A DNA stretch of 64,000 nt from Borreliella burgdorferi B31 (GTDB taxonomy: Bacteria > Spirochaetota > Spirochaetia > Borreliales > Borreliaceae). Shown in pieces: positions 11,296 to 21,058 of this stretch. The DNA is taken from NCBI RefSeq assembly GCF_000008685.2, contig NC_001318.1:390398-454397 (forward strand), in the 5' to 3' direction. Made by a program: the position numbers and the translations under genes. The notes under the pieces are model-generated. The model did no database searches, had not been told where the DNA came from, and saw only the letters and a list, made by a program, of their open reading frames with translations. Every line of letters begins with the position of its first letter. Within the stretch, counting starts at the first letter, position 1.

Positions 11296-14200
11296 CTAGC
11301 TTTTATTAATCAATTCTTCTTCTTTTTCTGTCAAAGGAACCTGATTCCCAGCATCATCATAAATTGACAAATCAAGTCCAAGCCCTCTAAGCTCTTGCAT
11401 TAGCACATTAAAAGACTCAGGAATCCCTGATACATTAGTAGGAACGCCTTTTACTATATTTTCATATATTTTAACTCTGCCTGACATATCATCAGATTTA
11501 ACTGTTAAAAGTTCTTGAAGGGTGTGCGCCGCACCATAAGCTTCAAGAGCCCAAACCTCCATTTCTCCAAGTCTTTGCCCACCAAATTGAGCCTTTCCTC
11601 CAAGAGGTTGCTGAGAAACAAGAGAATATGGGCCTGTTGATCTTGCGTGCATTTTATCATCAACAAGATGGTGTAGTTTAAGCATGTAAATCACCCCAAC
11701 CATTACTTCATTTTCGAACGGCTCTCCTGTATAACCATCATATAAAATTTCTTTAGAAGTTGGATTAAATCCAGCAGTTTTTAATTTTTCCTGAATTTGT
11801 TCATTTGTAGCAGATTCAAAAACAGGAACATTATAAGATTCACCAAGATATTTACCAGCAAGGCCTAATTGAGATTCCATTAACTGTCCGATATTCATTC
11901 TAGATGGAACTCCCAAAGGATTTAAGCATATATCAAGAGGGGTTCCGTCTGCAAGATAAGGCATATCTTCAACAGGAAGAATCTTTGCAACAACACCCTT
12001 ATTACCATGTCGTCCAGCCATTTTATCGCCCTCTTTAAGCTTCCTTTTTTTGGCAACATAAACTTTAAGTATCTCCTCAACTCCAGGAGAAAGATTACCA
12101 ACATCCTCTTTGGTAATCCTTTGAACATCAATAACTGTACCTTCAGTACCATGAGGAACTTTTAATGAATTATTTTTAACATCTTTTGCTTTTTCTCCAA
12201 AAATGGAAGTTAACAGTCTAAATTCAGGAGTAATGTCTCCTTCTGACTTTGGAGTAACTTTACCAACCAGAATATCACCGGGCTTTACATAAGTTCCTAT
12301 CCGTATAATCCCATTTTCATCCAATTTATTTAATATCTTTTCACTAACATTAGGTATATCTCCTGTAACTTTCTCAGGACCAAGTTTAGTTTCTCTTACC
12401 TCTATGCTAAATTCTTTGATATGAATAGATGTATAAAGATCTTCCTTTACAATTCTATCAGAAATTAATATAGCATCCTCATAATTAAATCCATTCCAAG
12501 GAATAACTCCTAGCAATAAATTATTACCAAGAGCAAGTTCTCCATATCTAGTAGCAGGACCGTCAGCTATTATCTCGCCCCTTTCAACTTTTTGACCCTC
12601 TTTAACTAAAACGGATTGATTAAAACAAGTGTCTTGATTTGTCCTTTCATACTTAACAATATGATATTCATCTAAATCTTTAGCATTCTCTGCCTCAAAA
12701 GGTTTAACAACTATCTTACTACTTGTTGCAAGAATAACTTCCCCACTTCTTTTAGCCTTAACAACTACTCCTGAATCCTTTGCAACAACGCTTTCCATAC
12801 CCGTACCAACAATAGGAGGCTTAGGGAAAAGCAAAGGTACTGCTTGTCTTTGCATATTAGAACCCATAAGAGCTCGATTTGCATCATTGTGCTCAAGAAA
12901 AGGAATTAACGCCGAAGATACTGAAATTAGCTGCCTAGGAGAAACGTCCATATAGTCTATATTTGTGGGACTTGTTGTAGTATAATCACCAGAAATTCTA
13001 ACAGAAACTAAATCTTCAAGATACTTTCCATTAGAATTAAAAGCAGCATTAGCCTGAGCAATACACTTTTTCTCTTCGTCAATAGCAGATAAATATTCTA
13101 ATTGGTCCGTCACCACTCCATTAACAACTTTCCTATAAGGAGTTTCTAAAAAACCATAATCATTAACTCTAGAATAAGTAGCCAAAGAAACAATAAGTCC
13201 AATATTTGGCCCTTCAGGGGTTTCAATAGGACACATTCTACCATAATGAGTATAATGCACATCTCTTACTTCAAATCCTGCCCTATCTCTTGAAAGTCCT
13301 CCTGGTCCAAGAGCATTAAGACGCCTTTTGTGAGTAAGCTCAGCCAAAGGATTGACCTGATCCATAAACTGTGAAAGCTGACTGGTTGCAAAAAATTCTT
13401 TAACAGCAGATACAATAGGCTTAACGCTTATTAATTCTTGAGGCTTTAGATTAAAAACTTCCTTGTTAGACATTCTATCTTTAGCAATTTTTTCAACTCT
13501 TGACATCGCGCCTTTATATATATTAGTAAGAAGCTCACCAACAGAACGAACCCTTCTATTTCCTAAATGGTCAATATCATCAAGAATATCATGGCCTTCA
13601 TATATTCTTAAAAGATGAGATATGGTGTTAACAATATCATCCATAGTTAAAACCGATGTAGTTAAATCATCAAATCCAAATTTTTTAGAAAGTTTATACC
13701 GCCCCACACGTCCAAGATCATATCTTCTTTCAGAAAAGAATATGGTTTTTAAATCGTTTTCAGCATTATCAATTGATATTGGCTCACCGGGAAAAAGAGA
13801 ACCATAAACAGCTAGCATAACTGATTCTTTTGGAAGCTCTTTAGAGCCATCCTTTAAAGCAAAGAAAGCATCCTCTTTTTCAAGACAATTTAGAATAACA
13901 TTCGAACTTACAAAGCGCTTTCCAGAAATATCATTATAACCATCAAAATCAACAAGCTCTATTTCATTTACTCCATTTTGTAAAAAATCTTCAACATCTT
14001 GCAGAGTAATTTTATCTCCTGCACGATAATACATATTCTCTCTTATGTTAATACTCTTAGCTAAATATTGCCCTGGAAGATCTCTTTTTGTACCGTCTTC
14101 AACTTTAATTTTTTTAATATTGTAAAAAGTTTCTATTATTTTTTCTCTCGTATCAAACCCTAAAGCTCTTAAAAAAAGAGTTATAAGTATTCTTTTTTTT

Positions 14201-14763
14201 CTATCTATTTTTACATAAAGATAATCTTTTTTTGAATCAATCTCAAATTCTAACCAAGAACCACGATAAGGAATTATTCTAGCAGAATACAAATCTTTTT
14301 CTTTATAAAAAACAACTCCTGGGGATCTGTGAATCTGAGAAACAACAACCCTCTCAGCCCCATTAATAATAAAAGTGCCTCTTTCTGTCATTAAAGGAAT
14401 AGTTCCCATGTATACGTCTTTTTGCCTTATTTCCCCAGTAGTCAAAAATTGCAAATTCAATCTTACTTTTAAAACAGCCTCATAACTTTGACCCTTTCTT
14501 TTACATTCTTTTTCTGTAAAATTAAGGGCATCGTTTTCTATATAGTATCTTTCATACTCAAGAGCAACATCACCATTTCCACTTTTAATGGGAAATATAT
14601 TTCTAAAAACAGACTCAAGGCCCTCATTAAGTAAAGGTTTTTTACTTTTTAATTTATCAAGTTGTAAAAATTTTTCATAAGAATTTAATTGTATTTCTAT
14701 CAGGTTAGGTAGGTCTAAAATCTCATCAGCTCTTCCTTGTCCCAGATGAACTCTTTTTATCAT
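11296..14763 (-). CDS. rpoB: DNA-directed RNA polymerase beta subunit
   Basis: 1155 residues, full length for spirochaetes. The beta subunit forms the other half of the active cleft and carries the rifamycin pocket. The rifampicin region reads [20 protein letters not shown] followed by [20 protein letters not shown]. The residue equivalent to E. coli Ser531 is Asn483 here (codon 13315-13317), a replacement associated with intrinsic rifampicin resistance in Borrelia. Other landmarks are [12 protein letters not shown], the [15 protein letters not shown] loop, [21 protein letters not shown] and [19 protein letters not shown] is placed 8 nt before the ATG. It follows rplL after an 82-bp gap containing a hairpin. 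Confidence 0.99.
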
Positions 14764-14793
14764 TAAAAGACTCCTTTTTTAAGACATAACAAG

Positions 14794-14816
14794 CCGCACA
14801 TCATAACGACATGCGG
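14794..14816 (-). promoter_or_regulatory. Hairpin in the rplL-rpoB gap, possible attenuator or processing site
   Basis: Arms at 14794-14798 and 14812-14816 (CCGCA/TGCGG) can form a 5-bp GC-rich stem extended by wobble pairs, with no following U-tract until 14775-14780. Many bacteria place an attenuator or RNase site between rplL and rpoB to lower rpoBC expression relative to L7/L12. The position fits that role, but function here is inference. Confidence 0.35.
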
Positions 14817-14845
14817 AATAACAACTTTGATATATTTTTAATTTT

Positions 14846-15220
14846 TTATTTAACTTCAACTTTTGCGCCAACTGCCTCAAGTTTCTTTTTTAATTCTTCA
14901 GCATCTGACTTAGAAAGACCTTCTTTAATAGCTTTAGGAGCGGCTTCAACTAACGCCTTAGCTTCTCCAAGACCAAGTCCTGTAATAGCTCTAACTTCTT
15001 TTATAACATTTATCTTGCTATCACCAAAAGACATAAGAATTACATCAAATTCGGTTTGTTCTTCAGAATCAGCCGAACCTACTGAAACAGCTCCCCCTAC
15101 ACCAGCAGCAACAGCGGCAGTTACTCCAAACTTTTCCTCAATAGCTGTTACAAGGTCAACAACTTCCATAGTTTTTGCACCTTCAAGCCAGGTTAAAATA
15201 TCTTCTTTATTTAGTGCCAT
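14846..15220 (-). CDS. rplL: 50S ribosomal protein L7/L12
   Basis: 124 residues. Forms the flexible stalk dimers that recruit and activate translational GTPases. The N-terminal dimerisation domain is followed by an Ala/Gly/Val-rich hinge (about 35-50, [16 protein letters not shown]) and the C-terminal factor-binding domain ([39 protein letters not shown]). AAGGAG precedes the ATG. It follows rplJ after 70 bp, the standard rplJL arrangement. Confidence 0.98.
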   Translation of the reverse strand: MALNKEDILTWLEGAKTMEVVDLVTAIEEKFGVTAAVAAGVGGAVSVGSADSEEQTEFDVILMSFGDSKINVIKEVRAITGLGLGEAKALVEAAPKAIKEGLSKSDAEELKKKLEAVGAKVEVK

Positions 15221-15290
15221 ATTAACTCCTTATATATTTTCATTTCACAGTGATAGCATGCACTCAAAAATTAAGACTAACACTGTCATG

Positions 15291-15779
15291 TTAATTTTTA
15301 ACATCAGCCAAAGCTTTCAATGTTCTTGCAAGCTTAGAAACTGGCGCTTTTAACACGCTAGCAAATAAAGAAATAGACTCTTTTTTGGTAGGAAGCTTGC
15401 TGTAAGCTTGAACCTTAGCCTCATCATAAAACTCTCCTAATACAAAACCGCCCTTTACTTTTAAAGTACTACTTTTTACAAAATCATAAAAAATTTTTGC
15501 TATTACATTAGCTTCTTCTAATGCAGTAACAACAACTGTAGGGCCAACCAAACAAGAATCAACAACATTAATATTCTTTTCTTTTAAAACCATCTTCATT
15601 ATATTGTTTTTAACAACTTTTAATGATCCATGTTCGCCTTCTATTTTATTGCGAAGTTCTGTTAACTGAGCTACATTTAAACCTCTATAATCTAAGAAAA
15701 AAAGATTTTGTTTGCTATCTATAAACTGTTTTAATAAATCAAACATTTCCAACTTTTTAGCATTTATCTTTGCGCTCAT
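15291..15779 (-). CDS. rplJ: 50S ribosomal protein L10
   Basis: 162 residues. L10 anchors L7/L12 dimers to the large subunit through its C-terminal helix and binds 23S rRNA with its N-terminal domain. Typical segments are [31 protein letters not shown] and [21 protein letters not shown]. The open frame has a TTG six codons earlier, but GGAGG lies 7 nt before the ATG at 15777-15779, which is the sensible start; it begins 4 bp after the rplA stop. Confidence 0.97.
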
Positions 15780-15783
15780 AATG

Positions 15784-16464
15784 TTACCTCCAAACAAAAT
15801 TAACTTTTATAGAAGGCCCCATAGTAGATGAAATATAAATACTATCTATAAAAGCTCCCTTTAAGTCACTCGGTCTTTTTTTAACAACTTCCTTGACAAA
15901 TTCCTCATAATTTTCTTTTATCTTTTCATTGTCCATAGAAGATTTACCAAAAGAAAAGCTTATTACACCATTTTTATTTGCCCTAAATTCTGTTCGACCC
16001 TTTTTAAGACTGTTGATTGCATCTTTAAGATTATTTGTGACTGTTTGAGTCTTTGGATTGGGCATTAAACCCCTTTTCCCTAAAATAGGACCAAGTCTTC
16101 CAACATCTTTCATCATATCAGGAGTTGCAACAACAACATCAAATTCATCCCAACCGCTTTTAATCTTATTTATAAGATCATCATCGCCAACATAAGTTGC
16201 ACCAAAAGCTCTAGCTTCATCTGCTCGATCACCTTTTGCAAAAACAAGTATTCTTTTTGGCTTCATAAACTGATTTGGCAAAACTATAGTGTCTCTAACA
16301 GTATGATTTTTTTTTAAATTAAGGTTAATAGATATATCTATAGTTTCATCAAATTTGGCAAATTTAATTTCTTTCAACAGCAAAATTGCATCTTCAATGT
16401 TATAAAATTTATTCTTATCCACTTTAGAAAAAGCTTCAATATATTTTTTACCCTTTTTTGACAT
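15784..16464 (-). CDS. rplA: 50S ribosomal protein L1
   Basis: 226 residues. L1 forms the mobile L1 stalk that interacts with exit-site tRNA, and in many bacteria represses its own operon. Motifs are [68 protein letters not shown] and a C-terminal [18 protein letters not shown]. Start and rplK stop overlap by one base (TAATG), indicating translational coupling. No clear L1-binding leader mimic was identified. Confidence 0.98.
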   Translation of the reverse strand: MSKKGKKYIEAFSKVDKNKFYNIEDAILLLKEIKFAKFDETIDISINLNLKKNHTVRDTIVLPNQFMKPKRILVFAKGDRADEARAFGATYVGDDDLINKIKSGWDEFDVVVATPDMMKDVGRLGPILGKRGLMPNPKTQTVTNNLKDAINSLKKGRTEFRANKNGVISFSFGKSSMDNEKIKENYEEFVKEVVKKRPSDLKGAFIDSIYISSTMGPSIKVNFVWR

Positions 16465-16895
16465 TATTTCTCCACCTCAACACCCATTGAACGTGCACTT
16501 CCTGCAATAATTTTAAACGCTGCTGATTCTGACTTTGCATTTAAATCAGACATTTTAATTCTTGCTATCTCCATCAACTTTTCTTTTGATATGGTTCCAA
16601 CTTTATCTGTATTAGATTTCTTAGATCCTGATTCTATCCCAATAGCTTTTTTAATTAAAATCGAAGCTGGGGGAGTCTTTACAATAAAAGAAAAACTTTT
16701 ATCACTATAAACAGTAATAATAACAGGAACCACAATGCCGGGATCCATCTTTGCGGTTCTCTCATTAAATTCCTTTACAAACTGAGGACCACTAACTCCA
16801 TGAGGTCCAAGCGCTTGCCCTATTTTAGCTCCTGGAGCCGCTTGAGCAGCTGGAACCTGCAATTTAATCCAAGAAATTGCTTTTTTTTTTGCCAT
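16464..16895 (-). CDS. rplK: 50S ribosomal protein L11
   Basis: 143 residues. L11 binds the GTPase-associated region of 23S rRNA and is needed for RelA-type stringent signalling. The Pro-rich N-terminal domain ([36 protein letters not shown]) and the RNA-binding C-terminal domain ([30 protein letters not shown]) are intact. AAGGAG lies just before the ATG. It overlaps rplA by one base and follows nusG after 51 bp. Confidence 0.98.
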   Translation of the reverse strand: MAKKKAISWIKLQVPAAQAAPGAKIGQALGPHGVSGPQFVKEFNERTAKMDPGIVVPVIITVYSDKSFSFIVKTPPASILIKKAIGIESGSKKSNTDKVGTISKEKLMEIARIKMSDLNAKSESAAFKIIAGSARSMGVEVEK

Positions 16896-16946
16896 ATAAT
16901 CTCCTTATGGTAGTAACGCCTTCAAAGCTCCCATTAGTATTAAATT

Positions 16947-17501
16947 TTAAATCTTTTCTATATGTTGGAAATCAACTTCAACAGGCGTTGATCTTCCAAA
17001 AATTTGAACTGCAACTTTTAATTTCTTTCTTTCATAATCAATAGAACTAATAAGTCCTTCAAAGGAGTCAAAAGGTCCGCCTTTAATTCTAACTCTTTCT
17101 CCTTCTTCAAAGTCATAAAGCATAAAAATAGATTTATTTGCTTTAATCTCACCAGTAAGCATAAAAACACTTTTTACTTCTTCATCATTAATAGGAATAG
17201 GCCTTTGCCCCTTACTAACACCAACAAAATTAATAACGCCTTGAACTTTGATAATATTAGCAATAATATCTTTCCAGCCTACTTCTGGAAGATCTAGCTC
17301 AATAAGAATATAGCCTGGCCAAATTTTTCTCTCCCTTATTCTTTTCTTGCCATTTCTTATCTCTTCTACTTTTTCAATAGGAGCCTTAACATCTAATACC
17401 ACACCGCCAAAAACACCTTCATTTATTAAAAGCCTTATGTCCTGCTCTATCTTTTTCTCATATTGAGAATAAGTTTGAACTACATACCAAGCTCTAGACA
17501 T
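16947..17501 (-). CDS. nusG: Transcription antitermination/elongation factor NusG
   Basis: 184 residues. NusG binds the beta' clamp to increase elongation and links polymerase to Rho or S10. The N-terminal NGN domain (WYVVQTYSQYEKKIEQDI, IWPGYILIELDL) is followed by a C-terminal KOW domain (about 130-184, FEEGERVRIKGGPFDSFEG). It sits between secE and rplK in the standard secE-nusG-rplKAJL order, with a GAAGGG ribosome site. Confidence 0.97.
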   Translation of the reverse strand: MSRAWYVVQTYSQYEKKIEQDIRLLINEGVFGGVVLDVKAPIEKVEEIRNGKKRIRERKIWPGYILIELDLPEVGWKDIIANIIKVQGVINFVGVSKGQRPIPINDEEVKSVFMLTGEIKANKSIFMLYDFEEGERVRIKGGPFDSFEGLISSIDYERKKLKVAVQIFGRSTPVEVDFQHIEKI

Positions 17502-17524
17502 AATTTACCCTTCTTATAATAAAA

Positions 17525-17695
17525 CTAAAATACATAAGTTACAACAAGAAACATAAGATAATCGACTATACCCAAGAAAATTGAAACAAATAATACCAGC
17601 CAAAAAACTTGCTTTCCATTTCCAACAACTTCATTATACTTAGGCCACGTTACCTTCTTAAGCTCTAAGATACTATCTTTGATAAACCTAAACAC
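17525..17695 (-). CDS. secE: Preprotein translocase subunit SecE
   Basis: Short gene of 56 codons with a GTG start (17693-17695) preceded by GTGAGG 7 nt upstream. The product has the SecE layout: an amphipathic stretch FIKDSILELKKVTWPKYNEV, in which KKVTWP is the family signature, followed by one transmembrane helix of about 22 residues (VFWLVLFVSIFLGIVDYLMF). SecE clamps SecY in the Sec channel. It is followed by nusG after 23 bp and preceded by tRNA-Trp. Confidence 0.93.
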   Translation of the reverse strand: MFRFIKDSILELKKVTWPKYNEVVGNGKQVFWLVLFVSIFLGIVDYLMFLVVTYVF

Positions 17696-17722
17696 TTTAA
17701 AGCCTCACTTTAATTCTAACAA

Positions 17723-17795
17723 CAGGTCAGGAGGGATTCGAACCCCCAGCATACAGTTTTGGAGACTGTCGTTCTACCGTTGGAACTACTGACCT
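17723..17795 (-). tRNA. trnW: tRNA-Trp (anticodon CCA)
   Basis: 73-nt cloverleaf on the minus strand. Acceptor arms are AGGTCAG and CTGACCT with discriminator G; anticodon stem ACAGT/ACTGT encloses loop CTCCAAA, anticodon CCA; T-arm contains GGTTCGAATCC. No 3' CCA is encoded. It lies between rpmG and secE, so it is probably co-transcribed with them. Confidence 0.96.
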
Positions 17796-17803
17796 ATTAT
17801 TTA

Positions 17804-17983
17804 TTATTTTATTTTTCCTTCTTTATGAAGAGTGTGTTTTCGTAATTTTGGACAATATTTCATCAATTCTAACTTTTCTTGCTTATTGCGTCTATTCTTA
17901 GTAGTGGTATAATTTCTAATTCCTGTTTCTTCACAAATCAAAGATATAAGCTCAACAGCTCCTTTGCCCTTCTTTTTACCCAT
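17804..17983 (-). CDS. rpmG: 50S ribosomal protein L33
   Basis: 59 codons. [20 protein letters not shown] followed by [32 protein letters not shown] matches L33. Only two cysteines remain and neither forms a CxxC pair, so it is a zinc-independent (C-minus) type. GGAG lies 8-9 nt before the ATG at 17983. It is flanked by tRNA-Thr and tRNA-Trp, a tRNA-L33-secE-nusG order seen in many bacteria. Confidence 0.95.
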   Translation of the reverse strand: MGKKKGKGAVELISLICEETGIRNYTTTKNRRNKQEKLELMKYCPKLRKHTLHKEGKIK

Positions 17984-18010
17984 ATAACAAAACTCCTAAC
18001 TACCAATAAA

Positions 18011-18083
18011 AGCCCTCAATCGGACTTGAACCGACGACCCCCACCTTACCATGGTGGTGCTCTACCAACTGAGCTATAAGGGC
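18011..18083 (-). tRNA. trnT: tRNA-Thr (anticodon GGT)
   Basis: 73-nt cloverleaf on the minus strand. Acceptor arms GCCCTTA and TGAGGGC pair with one wobble and discriminator T; D-arm GCTCAGTTGGTAGAGC; anticodon stem CCACC/GGTGG with loop ATGGTAA gives anticodon GGT; T-arm contains CGGTTCAAGTCCG. No CCA is encoded. It is the first gene of the minus-strand expression block ending at rpsG. Confidence 0.96.
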
Positions 18084-18156
18084 ACTAATTCCCTATAAAA
18101 CTCTTTATTATCTTAGTTGATTGTTTAGAAAAAAACAAGTACTAAATTTAATTTTC

Positions 18157-19005
18157 TTACTTTATTACAACAAGTTTTCCATCTTGCAGAAGTTTAATGT
18201 TGTTACTATTTGAAAACAACTTATTAATAGAATACTCATCAAGTATAATATCTGTATTATTTTTACCATAAATACTTTTGGCAACCAATTTTAAAGGACG
18301 ATGTCCAACCCTATTTTTATTATTATAAAGAACATCGTTGCTATACTCAAGCATTCCCCATTTTTTCAAAGCCTCTGAAGAAACCATTCTCTTATCAAAA
18401 TATGGCCTAATGTTTTCATCATAAATTTTGATAAAAAAAGAGTCTTCTAATTTTTTAGAACCAGAAGTATTATTGTAGACTTCGCCTACATAAATCACAA
18501 TTCCTGTATAATCGGTTTTATCAACATCAGAATTTACTAATGGATAAAAAGCTTTATAAGGAGTTTCATGTGAAAAAAATAAATTTATAAAATCGGGGAA
18601 AAGACTAAGCTCATACCTAACAGTAAGACTTCTTAAATCTTCTGAATATTTTATATAAGACCTTTTCAAAATACTATTAGGACCTGAAAAATTAAGTATC
18701 AAGCTGGGATTCAGGTCAAAATAATTCTTAAAAGTATTTTCAGAATCCATAATTATCTTAAAAAGAGATTCTCTTATTAACGTGTCTTTAAAATCATTAA
18801 TGGTTGCTATTAATTTAGACGCTGTATTTAAACCCACTGGTCTAAATTCATTTTCATTAATTTCCTTAACAATGTCAAAACAAATAACCTTCCTATCCCA
18901 ATCGATTATTCTGTGCACACTTGTCTCAGCAGCTTCATCCTTTATTATGGAAACATTAGAATAAAGTAGAAATAAATAACTAAAAAGAAACTTAAGAAAA
19001 TGCAT
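18157..19005 (-). CDS. Unknown exported protein (282 aa)
   Basis: I do not recognise a domain. The first 20 residues (MHFLKFLFSYLFLLYSNVS) form a hydrophobic signal peptide without a lipobox Cys, so the product is probably periplasmic or outer-membrane associated. The rest is hydrophilic and mixed alpha/beta in appearance, with no repeats. GGAG lies directly upstream of the ATG. It follows the 343-residue lipoprotein gene after 13 bp and is surely in the same transcript, which suggests joint envelope function. It corresponds by position to B31 BB0397. Confidence 0.85.
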   Translation of the reverse strand: MHFLKFLFSYLFLLYSNVSIIKDEAAETSVHRIIDWDRKVICFDIVKEINENEFRPVGLNTASKLIATINDFKDTLIRESLFKIIMDSENTFKNYFDLNPSLILNFSGPNSILKRSYIKYSEDLRSLTVRYELSLFPDFINLFFSHETPYKAFYPLVNSDVDKTDYTGIVIYVGEVYNNTSGSKKLEDSFFIKIYDENIRPYFDKRMVSSEALKKWGMLEYSNDVLYNNKNRVGHRPLKLVAKSIYGKNNTDIILDEYSINKLFSNSNNIKLLQDGKLVVIK

Positions 19006-19018
19006 TATCTCCTTCCTA

Positions 19019-20050
19019 TTATTTTTTACCTAAATACACGCCTATCCAAGTCCAGCCATTATTAATTTCTGGATCTTTAGGATAAACAATTCTTTTAAAA
19101 ACAAAATACCATTCATGAATATGGTCCCAGCCCCTTGACTCAAGATAAGATATATCGTCACTAGAATCTGCCTCAAGATGCTTTGCAAATTGTATTCCGT
19201 TTTTTCTTCTCCCCCCAAGCCTAATCATAGTGGTTAAAAAGCTATTAGTATTAATGGAATTACTCTTTCCACCCTTTTGATCCCAGCTTTGAATAAAAAA
19301 ATTATTCTTATCTCTTATATTAAGCAATTTAGAAGTATTACCAGAAAGAACAAAATTTTTAACATCCTGGATTAAATCTCCTAAATTTCTATAAACAACA
19401 AACTCTGGATTATTAAAGTAATTAATTTTTGTAACAACATTAAAATAGTCTCTAGAATCTATTTTTAAATGTGCCCTTGGAATTGAAAGAAATTTTTTAT
19501 AATAAAAATAAGATTCATCGTAATCTTGAACATCTTCCAAACTTAGCGCAAGATTATAAAAATAATTACCCTTTTCCTCATTATTTAAATTATCAATCCC
19601 CATATTTAATATAAATTTGTAATAATTGATTTTATCGATTGAATCAATATTTAAATTGACAATCTTTTTAGCAACCCTTGTTTTCATTGAATGGTTTTCA
19701 TAAACATAATCATCAAAATTATCAACAACACGCTTGTAAATATTAAAAGCTACAAAATCTTCTCCCATGGAATCATAAATATTGCCCATTAAATAAAGAT
19801 ACAAAGGATAATATTCTCTAGATTCATCATCAATAATTCCATTATTTACAATTTCTAAAGCATCTTCATAATTTTTATTTGCAATATATATGTTAACAAC
19901 TCTATCAATAATAAGAAATTTATCTAATCTATTTTTATTAGAAGATTTTAAAAGATGTGTAAGATTTTGAATCTCGCTTTGCTTTTGGTTGCAAGAAGTA
20001 AATAAAAACAAAATCAAAATAAATTTAGCAATTTTGACCAATAGATTCAT
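19019..20050 (-). CDS. Unknown lipoprotein with TPR-like helical repeats
   Basis: 343 residues. The signal peptide ends in LFTSC with the lipidated Cys at 20. Between about residues 40 and 200 alternating amphipathic helices with spacing and Ala/Tyr/Gly positions reminiscent of tetratricopeptide repeats can be seen (DALEIVNNGI, YPLYLYLMGNIYDSMGEDFV, AFNIYKRVVDNF, GNYFYNLALSLEDVQDYDES). The C-terminal third (RGWDHIHEWYFVFKRIVYP, GWTWIGVYLGKK) is not recognised. TPR-like lipoproteins usually scaffold envelope complexes; no specific partner can be named. It is the first gene of a two-gene unit with the 282-aa exported protein. Confidence 0.85.
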   Translation of the reverse strand: MNLLVKIAKFILILFLFTSCNQKQSEIQNLTHLLKSSNKNRLDKFLIIDRVVNIYIANKNYEDALEIVNNGIIDDESREYYPLYLYLMGNIYDSMGEDFVAFNIYKRVVDNFDDYVYENHSMKTRVAKKIVNLNIDSIDKINYYKFILNMGIDNLNNEEKGNYFYNLALSLEDVQDYDESYFYYKKFLSIPRAHLKIDSRDYFNVVTKINYFNNPEFVVYRNLGDLIQDVKNFVLSGNTSKLLNIRDKNNFFIQSWDQKGGKSNSINTNSFLTTMIRLGGRRKNGIQFAKHLEADSSDDISYLESRGWDHIHEWYFVFKRIVYPKDPEINNGWTWIGVYLGKK

Positions 20051-20147
20051 AAGAGTATTTTACAATATAAACTACACATAATAAAATGCACACCTCAATT
20101 TAAAAAGTTGTCAAAATTTTTATAAATACTAACTTAACATCACCACA

Positions 20148-20171
20148 TTTTACATTAACACCAATGTAAAA
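20148..20171. promoter_or_regulatory. Inverted repeat in the divergent gap before the ankyrin gene
   Basis: Perfect 9-bp arms (TTTTACATT and AATGTAAAA) separated by 6 nt lie centrally in the 339-bp divergent gap 20051-20389. The position, between two oppositely oriented genes, suits an operator. Apart from this and the promoter at 20280-20309 the gap shows only A+T-rich sequence. Confidence 0.3.
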
Positions 20172-20279
20172 ATATTAAAACAACAAAACTAAAGCCTAAA
20201 TTTAAAATTTAGCATAAAACTCCAATATAAAAAAATAGTAAAAATCATTTCATAACTGACAATTATGACCACAAAAACG

Positions 20280-20309
20280 TTGAAAAATAATCTTATAATG
20301 ACCTATAAT
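20280..20309 (+). promoter_or_regulatory. Sigma-70-type promoter for the ankyrin-repeat gene
   Basis: TTGAAA at 20280-20285, an 18-bp spacer and a perfect TATAAT at 20304-20309 predict transcription from about 20316, leaving a leader of roughly 74 nt before the ATG at 20390. Confidence 0.6.
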
Positions 20310-20389
20310 AAATGTTAATTTAATACCTATTTAAAAAGCAATCGTCTAAAATTAAACACTTTATTAAAGGAATACAAAACTCACAAAAC

Positions 20390-21049
20390 ATGAAAAAAGA
20401 ATTCATTATGCTTTTACTGTTATTGCAAACAATAATGAATTTAAACTCAATAAATACTAATACAAGTACTTCAATAGTAAAAGAATTGCAAAAAAATTTA
20501 TATATTTTCAATAGCAAAGAATATCAAAAAGATAAAGACACTTTAAATGAATTTATAAATTCAATAAATATAAATGACAAAGAAATCTTACAAAGTTTAG
20601 AAAAAATCAAAAATGAGCTTTTTATAATATCTGTTTTTTTCAACAATAAAAAAGGGATTTTAATTGCACTAAATCTTGGAGCAGAAATAAACTTTAAATA
20701 TAAAATATCTCCAATTTCAATTTCAATAATAAACAATGAATTTGAAATCACAAAAATATTGATAGATTACGGAATAAGCCTTAATCAAATAGATGATACA
20801 GGTTATTCTCCAATATTTTGGGCAATATATACTAATAACGAAAAAATATTTGAATTTTTAAAAGAAAGCGGAGCTGATTTAAGTTTCACACTTAAAAATA
20901 GAAAAACACCAATGCAAGCCGCAATAGAAACAGAAAATATAAAACTAATTAAATCTCTGGAAAAGAAAAAAATTTACATTGACGACAATTTCAAAAAAAA
21001 ACTTAAAAAGCTTAAAAACAAAGAAATAGTTCGAATTTTAGTAAAATAG
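20390..21049 (+). CDS. Exported ankyrin-repeat protein
   Basis: 219 residues. The N-terminus is a signal peptide (KKEFIMLLLLLQTIMNLNS). Residues about 85-200 contain at least three ankyrin repeats: GILIALNLGAEINFKYKISP, FEITKILIDYGISLNQIDDT followed by GYSPIFWAIYTNNEKIFEFL, and ESGADLSFTLKNRKTPMQAA. Ankyrin repeats mediate protein-protein contacts; the partner is unknown. It is transcribed alone on the plus strand, convergent with the 516-residue gene that ends 10 bp away. The start is supported by the upstream promoter and an AAAGGAA about 16 nt before the ATG, a somewhat long spacing. It corresponds by position to B31 BB0399. Confidence 0.85.
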   Translation: MKKEFIMLLLLLQTIMNLNSINTNTSTSIVKELQKNLYIFNSKEYQKDKDTLNEFINSININDKEILQSLEKIKNELFIISVFFNNKKGILIALNLGAEINFKYKISPISISIINNEFEITKILIDYGISLNQIDDTGYSPIFWAIYTNNEKIFEFLKESGADLSFTLKNRKTPMQAAIETENIKLIKSLEKKKIYIDDNFKKKLKKLKNKEIVRILVK

Positions 21050-21058
21050 AAAATAAAT

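Noticed and set aside
14811-15353. 180-codon plus-strand frame opposite rplL and rplJ
   Set aside because: Antisense shadow of two ribosomal-protein genes, Ser/Thr/Ala composition mirrors the opposite-strand codons.
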